Shown piece after piece: positions 1 to 8,064 of a stretch of 9,289 bases of DNA. Origin of the DNA: Lentimicrobiaceae bacterium (lineage in GTDB: Bacteria > Bacteroidota > Bacteroidia > Bacteroidales > SKPS01); assembly GCA_007119395.1 (NCBI GenBank), contig SKPS01000083.1, forward strand, positions 1 to 9,289, in the 5' to 3' direction. Every line of letters begins with the position of its first letter. Positions within the stretch are counted from its first letter, which is position 1. The translations under genes were made by a program, and so were the position numbers. The notes beneath the pieces are model-generated. The model was not told where the DNA came from, made no database searches, and saw only the letters and a program-made list of their open reading frames with translations.

Positions 1-3000
1 AATCCACAAATGGTGAAAATGCAAAACGGATGGTATCTGGTGCATAAAATGGCTTACATGCAATATAAAATCGTGGGATTCAGTTTAATAAAACACCATT
101 ACCCCTATAGTAATGAATACCTCTCCAATACATTCCACCACGCATTCAATATAAGAGCTGTACCCGATCTGTCGCCAGAGCCAACAGGTTTCGATGTATA
201 TGACCCCGACGACAATTTCCTCTTTGGACTCGTCTTCGACCAGGTAACATGGCAGCCAGGAAACCAGGGTAATATCGCATTTTTTCTCTTTCTACTCTCG
301 TTTATCCTGGTCAATTTACTCCTGTTGCAATTACACAGAAAATTTAACCCCTTTCCGAAAAAACCTGGATTTCCTTTGCTGGCGTTCACCGCCGATGCAT
401 TAATTATCAGGGCATTGGTACACTACTTCAGATTCCCGACAGGAGTGCATAAAACCGATTTCTTTAACGCTCAACTCTATGCCTCGTCATGGCTTAACCC
501 CTCATTCGGTGACCTCATTCTGAATGGAATCACCGTATTACTCATCATATGGGCTTGCCATCGGTATGGAAACTTCAAACCCATCCAACGTCCACTCTTC
601 CTCAAAGCAACTGCTCCTGGCATGCTCATGATCATCGCCATCGTGCTTATAGCTGCTTACACCTTCCTCATGCGTAGCCTCGTCTACGATTCTACCCTCA
701 CTTTTGACTTTAACCAGCTGCTGAGTGCAGATCTCTATTCGTTGGTAGGGTTTATCATGATGATCGTGCTCTCCTTCAGCTTGATTCTGGCCCTTGAAAC
801 CATCTTCTCAGCGGTGTATCATGAGCAGAAAAGAATACGCAATACAATACTCATCAGCCTCATTCTGCTCGCTTTCCTGCTCGTAAGAGCTGCCTCAACC
901 AACCACCCCGGAGGGTGGATCACTGCCGTGATGTTTGGTTCAATGATGGGAGTATTCCTTCTATTGCACTTTAAACGAATTAAACCGTTCAACTTTAAAG
1001 TATTACTCTTTGTGATTGTGTCAGCATGCCTCACATACATGCTCAACACCCATACACAGCAAAAAGAACAGAAGCACCGGATGATGATTGCAGCCGACTA
1101 TGCGCAGAAAGATGACCCCATGGCGGAATTTCTGTTTGGACAGGCTGTGGAAAAGCTATACCAGGATACGATTCTTTCAGAAATGATCTTGTATCCAGAG
1201 GCAGACGAAGAGCAGATCATCAACTATATTCTCTATATCTACTTTCAGAGTGGTGAGCGATTCTGGTCAAAATACCATTTTCAGGTCACCTTGTGCAACC
1301 CTGATCATGTGCTCGTAATTGAAAATACTGGAGAATTGATTGATTGTTACTCCTTCTTCGAATACCAGGTGCAAGAGTACGGTAGAACTACCATGGTGCC
1401 AGACTTTATTCTGATATCCGATCACATGGGCCAGGTGAATTACCTGGGGGTGGTGAGATACGACTTCTATATAGAGGGGAGGCAAGAGTCGGTAAGGATT
1501 TTTATAGAGCTGTTTCCAAAACTGGTTCCTGTGGATGTAGGGTATCTTGAATTACTTGTAGATCAATCTGTTAAAGAGAAAGCAGGATTGGCTAAATACA
1601 CAAATGCCCGCTATCAGGATGGACAGCTGATTGCCAGTTACGGGAAGTACAACTACAGCATCAATCTCAAACAATACGGTGATTCCCGAACTGCTCCCCA
1701 CTTTTTCTCGAAGGGTGGTTATTCCCATTTATTCTATCCCACCGGGCCCGATACAGTGCTCATTATCAGTAAACCGGGAATAGGATTACTCGGCATGATC
1801 GCTCCATTCTCATTGTTTTTGCTGATCTTTCTGTTCATCTTCAGCCTCTCCAATGTGATCAGGAATCGTTTCTCAAGGGGGTATAAGGTGCGCTCAAACT
1901 TCAAATTCCGTCTGCAACTTACCCTGTTTTCAGTTATTGTAATCTCTTTTGTGGTGGTGGGAGGCACATCGGTTTATTACATCAGTGTATTGAACCACAA
2001 TAAGAATATGGACAACCTCAGAGAAAAGGCCCGATCGATACGGATAGAAATGGAGCACACCCTGGCAAACCATGAAATTCTTGATGAGGAGGTAACACCC
2101 TATATATCTCAGATATTAACTGCCTTTAATGATGTATTTGCCACAGACATCAATCTGTTTGATAAAAATGGCAGTTTGCTGGGTTCTTCGCGCCCGAGAA
2201 TCTTTGATGAAGGGCTGATCAACAACCGAATGAATACCGATGCATATCGTGAAATGGTGGTGTACCAGAAAACATTGCTTATTCACGAGGAGCAAATAGG
2301 AGGGCTCAGCTACCTGTCGGCATATATCCCTTTCAAAAACCATAGAGGCAATATTATTGCCTACATCAATCTTCCCTATTTCGCACGTCAGAGTGAGCTT
2401 ACCGACGAGATTTCGAGTTTTCTTATGGCTTTTATCAATATTTACCTGTTGTTGATAGCCATTACCCTGCTGTATGCTTTTTTTATCTCTGATATGATTG
2501 CCAAGCCGCTGATTTTGATACGTGAAAAGATCAGGAGAATGAAATTGGGACAGATCAACGAGAAGATCAACTGGGAGGTCCAGGATGAGATTGGGGAGTT
2601 GGTTAGCGAGTACAACAGGATGATCGATGAGTTGGCGAGGAGTGCTGATTTGCTGGCTCGCAGTGAACGTGAGAGTGCATGGCGTGAAATGGCCCGTCAG
2701 GTGGCACATGAGATTAAAAACCCACTCACCCCGATGAAGCTCAACCTGCAGCATCTGGAAAAGACGCTTGAAAATGACCCCGAACTGTGGCGTAAGCAAT
2801 TCAACCGTTTTGCAAAAATTATGAATGAGCAAATTGAGTCACTGAGCACCATCGCCTCTGCCTTCTCTGATTTCGCCAATATGCCCAGGGGCAAAAAAGC
2901 ACCGGTCGAGCTCAAGAGTGCCATCGATACTGCCTTGGAACTGTACAGTGGATACCCAGAGGTGCAATGGAGAACCCACATCGACCTGCCAGACAATGCA

Positions 3001-3342
3001 ATGGTATATTGTGACCCGGAACAGCTTAATCGGATTATGATCAATCTGATTAACAATGCACTGCAGGCAAGAAGTAAAGACCAACCCCTTGTCATTACTG
3101 TTTCGGCACATCGTGAAGGCTATTCCTTTCTGTTGCGTGTGGCAGACAACGGCAGAGGGATTGATCCGGAGATTCGCGACAAAATTTTCCTGCCAAGCTT
3201 CACCACCAAAAGTTCAGGCATGGGACTCGGTCTTGCCATAGCCCGAAATATTGCCGAAGGAATGGGTGGCGACATCAGTTTCACCACAAACCAAAACGTG
3301 GGAACCACCTTTACTGTCACTATACCCGTATACGAGCCATGA
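1..3342 (+). CDS. NtrY-like sensor histidine kinase, multi-pass membrane protein, 5' end missing
   Basis: The frame is open from base 1. The residues before the first visible membrane segment look like an extracytoplasmic domain rather than a protein start, so the true start lies upstream. Residues below are counted from the Met at base 10 (1110 residues to the stop). About eight hydrophobic segments span residues 90-345. A soluble region (about 346-590) is followed by membrane segments at about 591-615 and 637-660, a Cache-like extracytoplasmic domain (about 661-802), a last membrane segment (about 803-827) and a HAMP linker with its proline at 833. The kinase core is complete: H-box HEIKNPLTP with phospho-acceptor His900, N-box around Asn1016, G1 box DNGRG (1046-1050), F-box PSFTTK (1062-1067) and G2 box GMGLGLA (1070-1076). 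The HEIKNPLTP form is typical of NtrY-type kinases. It should autophosphorylate and pass phosphate to a response regulator that is not in this window. It overlaps the flippase start by 4 bases. The kinase call is very sure; the signal is unknown. Confidence 0.95.
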   Translation, partial: NPQMVKMQNGWYLVHKMAYMQYKIVGFSLIKHHYPYSNEYLSNTFHHAFNIRAVPDLSPEPTGFDVYDPDDNFLFGLVFDQVTWQPGNQGNIAFFLFLLSFILVNLLLLQLHRKFNPFPKKPGFPLLAFTADALIIRALVHYFRFPTGVHKTDFFNAQLYASSWLNPSFGDLILNGITVLLIIWACHRYGNFKPIQRPLFLKATAPGMLMIIAIVLIAAYTFLMRSLVYDSTLTFDFNQLLSADLYSLVGFIMMIVLSFSLILALETIFSAVYHEQKRIRNTILISLILLAFLLVRAASTNHPGGWITAVMFGSMMGVFLLLHFKRIKPFNFKVLLFVIVSACLTYMLNTHTQQKEQKHRMMIAADYAQKDDPMAEFLFGQAVEKLYQDTILSEMILYPEADEEQIINYILYIYFQSGERFWSKYHFQVTLCNPDHVLVIENTGELIDCYSFFEYQVQEYGRTTMVPDFILISDHMGQVNYLGVVRYDFYIEGRQESVRIFIELFPKLVPVDVGYLELLVDQSVKEKAGLAKYTNARYQDGQLIASYGKYNYSINLKQYGDSRTAPHFFSKGGYSHLFYPTGPDTVLIISKPGIGLLGMIAPFSLFLLIFLFIFSLSNVIRNRFSRGYKVRSNFKFRLQLTLFSVIVISFVVVGGTSVYYISVLNHNKNMDNLREKARSIRIEMEHTLANHEILDEEVTPYISQILTAFNDVFATDINLFDKNGSLLGSSRPRIFDEGLINNRMNTDAYREMVVYQKTLLIHEEQIGGLSYLSAYIPFKNHRGNIIAYINLPYFARQSELTDEISSFLMAFINIYLLLIAITLLYAFFISDMIAKPLILIREKIRRMKLGQINEKINWEVQDEIGELVSEYNRMIDELARSADLLARSERESAWREMARQVAHEIKNPLTPMKLNLQHLEKTLENDPELWRKQFNRFAKIMNEQIESLSTIASAFSDFANMPRGKKAPVELKSAIDTALELYSGYPEVQWRTHIDLPDNAMVYCDPEQLNRIMINLINNALQARSKDQPLVITVSAHREGYSFLLRVADNGRGIDPEIRDKIFLPSFTTKSSGMGLGLAIARNIAEGMGGDISFTTNQNVGTTFTVTIPVYEP

Positions 3343-4829
3343 ATCCATTAAAGCAACTAGCCGGACAAACTGCAGTATATGGGGTCAGCAGTATCCTCGG
3401 TAGACTGGTGAACTACCTGTTGGTGCCTATCCATGTATATACCTTTGTGGCTGAGCAATATGGAGAGGTGGCCAACCTGTATGCCTTTGCTGCCATATTG
3501 CTCGTATTTCTGACCTATGGCATGGAAACAGCCTTCTTTCGCTACTTTAATACCACAGGTAAGAGTCCCAAGGTCTTCTCCACTGCACTGATCTCAATTT
3601 TCAGCACAACCCTTTTGTTTGTATGGCTGATCGTATTGCAACGAAACACCATCGCTGAACTGCTTAATGTGGCCGAAAATCCTCGCTATATCACATGGTT
3701 CGCTCTGATTGTCGGGATGGATGCACTGGTAGCGATTCCATTTGCCAGGTTAAGAGCCATCAACAAAGCTGCACGCTTTGCCATGATCAAACTGCTCAAC
3801 ATCCTGCTCAATGTTAGCCTCAACCTGTTCTTCATTTTTGCCGTCCCCTGGATCGCACTAAACGGATCGCCATGGATGCAACAGCTTGTAGCGCATATAT
3901 ACGATGGTGAAGTGGTCATCGCCTATATTTTCGCCGCCAACATCATTGCCAGCATGATCCAGCTCATGGTGTTTGTCCCCTCTCTCTTCAGATATAAACT
4001 TCAGTTCGATGTTGCCCTTTGGCGAAAGATGATCGTGTATGCGCTGCCGTTGTTGCTGTTAAGCATGGCCGGTACCATCAACCAAACCATTGACAGATTG
4101 CTGCTTACTTGGTTGCTGCCTGCCGGTGTCTCCATGGCACAGGTGGGAATTTACGCCGCATGTTTCAAGATACCAATCATCATGTACTTCTTCCTGCAGG
4201 CATTCAGATACGCCGCAGAACCCTTCTTCTTTGCCCATGCAACCATCGACAAGGCACGTAACATCTTCCCCGTAGTTATGGATGCCTTTGTCACCTTGTC
4301 AGCTCTTATTTTCCTGGGGACCATGCTGTTTCTCGATGACCTGTTTATCTATTTTGTTGATGAAGGATATCGAGAAGGGAAAAAGATTGTGCCGGTGGTT
4401 ATTTTTGCCTTTGTTTTTCAAGGCATTGGATTTAACCTGTCGATGTGGTATAAACTCACCAACAAAACCATTTATGGTGCCTGGCTGGCGCTGGCTGGCA
4501 CAGCAGTGATTGTGGTTGTGAATGTTGTGGGTATACCCCATTTCGGGTACATGGCTTCGGCATGGGCTTTCTTTCTGGCCAATCTGCTGATCATGACCCT
4601 CTCGTATTGGCTCGGACAACGCCACTTCCCTGTACCCTACAATGTGTTAACAAACCTGATACGACTTGCCGGGGCAGTGGGAGTATACTATGCCTCCACC
4701 TTTATTACAGTACAAAACCTCTGGTTAAGGCTCACCCTGTACGCTTTGCTGTTTTTGGCGTATGCACTACTCCTCATTCGGAAAAAACATGTACGTTTGT
4801 ACATGGAAAACCGAAACGATCCTGTATGA
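3339..4829 (+). CDS. Wzx/MATE-like polysaccharide flippase (oligosaccharide flippase family)
   Basis: This 496-residue inner-membrane protein has about 14 hydrophobic segments spread over its whole length, the usual size and layout of the polysaccharide-biosynthesis (Polysacc_synt / MVF-type) branch of the MOP exporter superfamily. The N-terminal stretch with a G-R-x-x-N-Y-L-L-x-P pattern (residues 21-30) is typical of Wzx-like proteins. Short basic loops such as RYKLQFDVALWRK fall between segments, and the C-terminus is basic (RKKHVRLYM). Such proteins move lipid-linked sugars across the inner membrane; the exact substrate (O-antigen, capsule, exopolysaccharide or lipid II) cannot be read from sequence. 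The start is the ATG inside the upstream stop (ATGA, 3339-3342), and the stop overlaps the dut start in the same way, so translation is probably coupled on both sides. No glycosyltransferase lies nearby, which argues against a classical O-antigen locus and for a housekeeping role, perhaps MurJ-like. Confidence 0.9.
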   Translation: MNPLKQLAGQTAVYGVSSILGRLVNYLLVPIHVYTFVAEQYGEVANLYAFAAILLVFLTYGMETAFFRYFNTTGKSPKVFSTALISIFSTTLLFVWLIVLQRNTIAELLNVAENPRYITWFALIVGMDALVAIPFARLRAINKAARFAMIKLLNILLNVSLNLFFIFAVPWIALNGSPWMQQLVAHIYDGEVVIAYIFAANIIASMIQLMVFVPSLFRYKLQFDVALWRKMIVYALPLLLLSMAGTINQTIDRLLLTWLLPAGVSMAQVGIYAACFKIPIIMYFFLQAFRYAAEPFFFAHATIDKARNIFPVVMDAFVTLSALIFLGTMLFLDDLFIYFVDEGYREGKKIVPVVIFAFVFQGIGFNLSMWYKLTNKTIYGAWLALAGTAVIVVVNVVGIPHFGYMASAWAFFLANLLIMTLSYWLGQRHFPVPYNVLTNLIRLAGAVGVYYASTFITVQNLWLRLTLYALLFLAYALLLIRKKHVRLYMENRNDPV

Positions 4830-5272
4830 AAATACCCATTATCAATCGATCTGCCAATCCACTGCCGCTCTATAAAACAAAATCATCGGCAGGGATGGAT
4901 CTGCATGCTGATCTAAAGGAACCGATCACGATCAACCCGTTGGAACGAACCACCATTCCAACTGGCCTCTTCATGGCCCTGCCCGATGGATATGATGCTC
5001 AGGTGCGACCACGTAGCGGACTGGCCGCAAAACATGGTGTTACTGTCCTGAATACACCGGGAACCATTGATGCCGATTACCGCGGTGAAATAAAAGTGAT
5101 CCTCGTGAACTTGTCGCAGAATCCCTTCACTGTACAACCTGGTGATCGTATCGCACAGATGGTGGTTGCATCACATGTGCAGGCCTCTTGGGAACCTGTT
5201 GCTCAACTCAGCGAAACCGAGAGGGGAGAAGGTGGCTTTGGTAGTACAGGTGGCGTCGCTCATCAGAAATAA
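4826..5272 (+). CDS. dut: dUTP diphosphatase (dUTPase)
   Basis: The 148-residue protein is the standard length of a trimeric all-beta dUTPase, which hydrolyses dUTP to dUMP and diphosphate, keeping uracil out of DNA and feeding thymidylate synthesis. All five family motifs are present in order: motif I AGMDLHA (22-28), motif II RPRSGLA (61-67), motif III NTPGTIDADYRGE (76-88) with the catalytic Asp82 and uracil-stacking Tyr85, motif IV GDRIAQM (106-112) and the P-loop-like motif V RGEGGFGSTG (133-142). The start at 4826 is chosen because it gives the family length, places motif I near residue 22 as usual, and forms an ATGA overlap with the flippase stop. The frame stays open 88 codons further upstream, but that stretch lies inside the flippase gene and carries no dUTPase sequence. 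The enzyme is cytosolic and looks fully active. Its place among envelope genes is probably an ancestral operon linkage. Confidence 0.98.
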   Translation: MKIPIINRSANPLPLYKTKSSAGMDLHADLKEPITINPLERTTIPTGLFMALPDGYDAQVRPRSGLAAKHGVTVLNTPGTIDADYRGEIKVILVNLSQNPFTVQPGDRIAQMVVASHVQASWEPVAQLSETERGEGGFGSTGGVAHQK

Positions 5273-5292
5273 AGAATAACCCAATATCAATC

Positions 5293-6303
5293 ATGAAAAT
5301 AATTGTTCCGATGGCCGGGCTGGGTAAACGAATGAGACCCCACACCCTCACCGTTCCAAAACCTTTGATTCACATCGCAGGCAAACCCATCGTGCAACGA
5401 CTGCTGGAGGGCGTAAGTACCGTCTGTGATGAACCAGTCGATGAAATCGCCTTTGTCGTCGGGGAATTCGGAGAGACAGTCGAAAAAAAACTAGTCTCCA
5501 TCGCCAACGCACTCGGTGCAAAAGGAACCATCCACTACCAACACCAACCACTGGGGACAGCCCACGCCATCCTCTGTGCCAAAGAAGCACTCAATCACCA
5601 CGATGTGATTGTCGCCTTCGCTGATACCCTCTTCTCCGCCGACTTTACACTCGACAAATCCTCCGATGGAACCATATGGGTACACAGGGTAGAAAAGCCA
5701 GAACAATTTGGTGTGGTGCTCACAAACGACCAGGGTAAAATTACACGCTTCGTCGAGAAACCCCAACAATTTATCTCTGACCAGGCCATCATCGGGATCT
5801 ACTATTTCAGAAATGGAGAGGCCCTGAAACAGGAGCTGCAATACCTCATTGACCATGATATCTCTAAAGGGGGTGAATATCAACTGACCGATGCTTTGCA
5901 GCACATGATAGAAAAGGGAGCCACCTTCACTACCGGTGCCGTCAATGAGTGGCTTGATTGCGGCAACAAAGATGCAACGGTGTACACCAATCAACGCATT
6001 TTGGAGCTAACCCGGCATGAAGAGCTGATCGCAACGGATCTGATATTACATGAAGCGCTCCTGATTCCACCTTGTCAAATCGCTGAGGGTGTTGTGATTA
6101 AGAATTCCGTTGTAGGGCCACACGTGTCAGTTGGGAAAAACACGATGATATCCAATTCATTGATATCAAACTCTATCATCAATGAGAATTCAGAGATTGC
6201 GCATGCCAACTTCCACAATGCAATGGTAGGAAGTCACGTTCATTACACCGGCGTGTGTCATGATGTGAGCATTGGTGACTATACAACATTTAAAAGTGAG
6301 TGA
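5293..6303 (+). CDS. Sugar-phosphate nucleotidyltransferase with C-terminal left-handed beta-helix
   Basis: The 336-residue cytosolic enzyme would transfer a nucleoside monophosphate from an NTP to a sugar 1-phosphate, giving an activated NDP-sugar. The N-terminal Rossmann-like NTP_transferase domain begins with the nucleotide-binding signature GLGKRMRP (9-16) and Lys23 of the VPKPL motif. A first metal-binding Asp is likely at 111 (F-A-D-T), VEKP lies at 154-157, the GGEYQLTD motif at 193-200, and the second metal-binding Asp is likely at 222 (W-L-D-C-G-N). From about residue 257 the sequence changes to hexapeptide-type repeats (I-x-N-S / V-G-x-x-V patterns to about 316), a left-handed beta-helix as in bacterial ADP-glucose, mannose-1-P or GlmU-type enzymes. 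The tail is short (about 80 residues) and shows no clear acetyltransferase catalytic His, so it is probably structural. The substrate (glucose-1-P, mannose-1-P or GlcNAc-1-P; UTP, dTTP or GTP) cannot be settled. It starts 20 bases after dut. Confidence 0.9.
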   Translation: MKIIVPMAGLGKRMRPHTLTVPKPLIHIAGKPIVQRLLEGVSTVCDEPVDEIAFVVGEFGETVEKKLVSIANALGAKGTIHYQHQPLGTAHAILCAKEALNHHDVIVAFADTLFSADFTLDKSSDGTIWVHRVEKPEQFGVVLTNDQGKITRFVEKPQQFISDQAIIGIYYFRNGEALKQELQYLIDHDISKGGEYQLTDALQHMIEKGATFTTGAVNEWLDCGNKDATVYTNQRILELTRHEELIATDLILHEALLIPPCQIAEGVVIKNSVVGPHVSVGKNTMISNSLISNSIINENSEIAHANFHNAMVGSHVHYTGVCHDVSIGDYTTFKSE

Positions 6304-6330
6304 TTGGAAAGGATACAAAGAAAGGGTCTT

Positions 6331-8064
6331 GTGAAATATTTGTCAAATAGTAGTAAATTATTGTCCATTGGGCTGTTGTTGCTGGTTGCCATGCACCACC
6401 TGACAGGCTGTCGTGCCGGACGTACCGGTCGCACAGGGAAGGATTCGGTGGCTGTTCAACCTGCCGACAGTGTTACTTCGGCCAAGTTGATGGTGTCAGC
6501 CATGTATATCGATGCCAGTAAAGAGAAGATTTTAGGCAACTTTTCACGGGCCATTGATTTGCTGGATCAGGTTTTGAAGCAAAACCCCAATCACCATCCA
6601 TCCTATTTTCAGTTGGCAGACATCCACCACATTGGCGGTGATTATGCTTCGGCACTCTACTATATTGAGAAGGCCATTTCACTTGATGGAGACAACGTCT
6701 GGTACCAGGTGTTACATGGTGATCTGTTGTTGAAGGCCGGTCGTTACCGTGATGCTGTGGTTGTATACCGTGAAGTGATCCGTCAGCAGCCCACCCGTCG
6801 GATATGGCACGAGGCGCTGGCTCATGCACAGCGGATGGGTGGACAAGGGATGGCGGCAGCGGATACCTATCGGGAGATACTGGATGAATTTGGCTTTGAC
6901 GAGGAGATCTTTCTCAAGATGCTCGATATTTACGAATCGGCGGGTCGGCACAGGCGGGTTGAGCAATCGTTGCAATGGCTGATTGAGAGTTATCCGTTTG
7001 AGACACGTTATCTTGGTGCGCTGGCAGCCTTCTATTACCACAGAGGCCAGCCCGATAAAGCGTTGCCACTGTGGCAGGAGATCCTCAGGTTAGAGCCACG
7101 CAACGGAGAGGTGCGCTTCGATCTGGCAAACTACTATAGAAGTAAAGGGGATGACGAGAGAGCTTACCGGGAACTCTACGAGGCCTTTAAATCGCCCAAC
7201 CTGAGCATAGACGCCAAAGTGGTGGTGATGACCTCATACTATCATGTGACCGAGAAGTATCCCCAATTGCTTGAAGAGGCCTATAACCTGCTTGATATGA
7301 TGGTTGACAGGCACCCGGAAAACCCAAAGGGGTGGTCAGTATACGCTGATTTCCTCTACCGTGACGGCCGGTACCGGGAAGCGCTTGAACAATTCCAGCG
7401 TGTGGTGGCTCTCGACAGCACCAAATACCTGGTGTGGGAACAACTGCTCCGATGCGCATGGCTTGTCTACGATTTCGATGCGCTACGTACACAAGGTGCC
7501 CGAGCACTCAGCATCTTCCCGGAACAATCGCTGCTCTACCTCTTTCATGGCATGGGGCAACTCTATGGCAACAACCTCTCAGGAGCATTGGTCACGTTTG
7601 AACAAGGACGCTTCTTCGTGGTCATGAATGATACCCTCGAGTATGAATTGCAGCATGCGATGGCACGCGCCATGGAATTGTCGGGCAGACCGGCACAAGC
7701 CAGAGAAATCTATAGAAAAACCCTGAGACAAGGGTTGCTGAAACCCTATATGGTGGCCGACCACTACCGATATGCCGTGTTATGGAGCGATGCAGAGCAC
7801 CTCGAAAACCTGCGGATGTCACCTGCGGTGAGAAACGCTTTAACACCTTCTCTTCATGCAGTGTGCCAGGTGTGGATCAATCTGGCCGGCAACAGGGAAA
7901 GAGGTGCCGATCAAATTCAACAGCTTGTCAGTCAATATCCTGAACATTACCTCGTGATGGAACATGTTGCCGATATGTACCACCATCTTGAAAAAGGTGT
8001 AGAGACAGAAAAAGCCCGGGAGAAAGCCAGGGATCTTAGCAACGGAAATAACTTGTGGCCATGA
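6331..8064 (+). CDS. TPR-repeat lipoprotein (outer-membrane or periplasmic scaffold)
   Basis: Read from the GTG at 6331, the protein has 577 residues and begins with a textbook lipoprotein signal peptide: a Lys near the start, a hydrophobic core, and lipobox L-T-G-C with the lipidated Cys at residue 27. A TTG at 6304, directly behind the upstream stop, would add nine charged residues before the signal and is less likely; a purine-rich AAAGAAAGGG (6317-6326) stands just before the GTG. After a short linker with an R-x-G-R-T-G-R-T-G pattern, almost all of the chain (about residues 57-572) is tandem 34-residue helical pairs with the TPR spacing (small residues at positions 8 and 20, Y/F at 11, P at 32). 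I count about 11-13 units, the clearest near 91-124, 125-158, 228-261 and 335-368. TPR arrays bind other proteins, so it is probably a periplasm-facing assembly scaffold. It overlaps the next lipoprotein gene by ATGA (8061-8064). I do not recognise a named homologue. Confidence 0.88.
   Translation: MKYLSNSSKLLSIGLLLLVAMHHLTGCRAGRTGRTGKDSVAVQPADSVTSAKLMVSAMYIDASKEKILGNFSRAIDLLDQVLKQNPNHHPSYFQLADIHHIGGDYASALYYIEKAISLDGDNVWYQVLHGDLLLKAGRYRDAVVVYREVIRQQPTRRIWHEALAHAQRMGGQGMAAADTYREILDEFGFDEEIFLKMLDIYESAGRHRRVEQSLQWLIESYPFETRYLGALAAFYYHRGQPDKALPLWQEILRLEPRNGEVRFDLANYYRSKGDDERAYRELYEAFKSPNLSIDAKVVVMTSYYHVTEKYPQLLEEAYNLLDMMVDRHPENPKGWSVYADFLYRDGRYREALEQFQRVVALDSTKYLVWEQLLRCAWLVYDFDALRTQGARALSIFPEQSLLYLFHGMGQLYGNNLSGALVTFEQGRFFVVMNDTLEYELQHAMARAMELSGRPAQAREIYRKTLRQGLLKPYMVADHYRYAVLWSDAEHLENLRMSPAVRNALTPSLHAVCQVWINLAGNRERGADQIQQLVSQYPEHYLVMEHVADMYHHLEKGVETEKAREKARDLSNGNNLWP

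Noticed and set aside
2116..2832. A 238-codon open frame on the minus strand opposite the kinase gene.
   Set aside because: It lies wholly opposite the Cache/HAMP/H-box coding region, has no recognisable domain, and its composition is that of a reverse-complement shadow.
4562..4825. A possible 88-residue N-terminal extension of dUTPase.
   Set aside because: It overlaps conserved membrane segments of the flippase in another frame, and the ATG at 4826 gives the normal dUTPase length and motif spacing.
5273..5292. Possible promoter or terminator in the dut-nucleotidyltransferase gap.
   Set aside because: Only 20 bases, with no hairpin and no recognisable Bacteroidota -7/-33 promoter pair.
5491..5994. 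A 167-codon open frame on the minus strand opposite the nucleotidyltransferase.
   Set aside because: The + strand frame encodes conserved catalytic motifs through the same bases; the minus-strand product is low-complexity and resembles no family.
6146..6170. Near-direct DNA repeat (tgatatccaa / tgatatcaaa).
   Set aside because: It encodes successive I-S-N-S units of the hexapeptide beta-helix, so protein repetition explains it.
6304..6330. TTG at 6304 as start of the TPR lipoprotein.
   Set aside because: It would place a charged stretch before the signal peptide; the GTG at 6331 gives a normal 26-residue signal before the lipobox Cys. It is not strictly excluded.
8055..8060. GTG at 8055 as start of the DUF4292 lipoprotein.
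   Set aside because: It adds only two residues, and the ATG at 8061 reproduces the ATGA overlap used at two other junctions in the operon.
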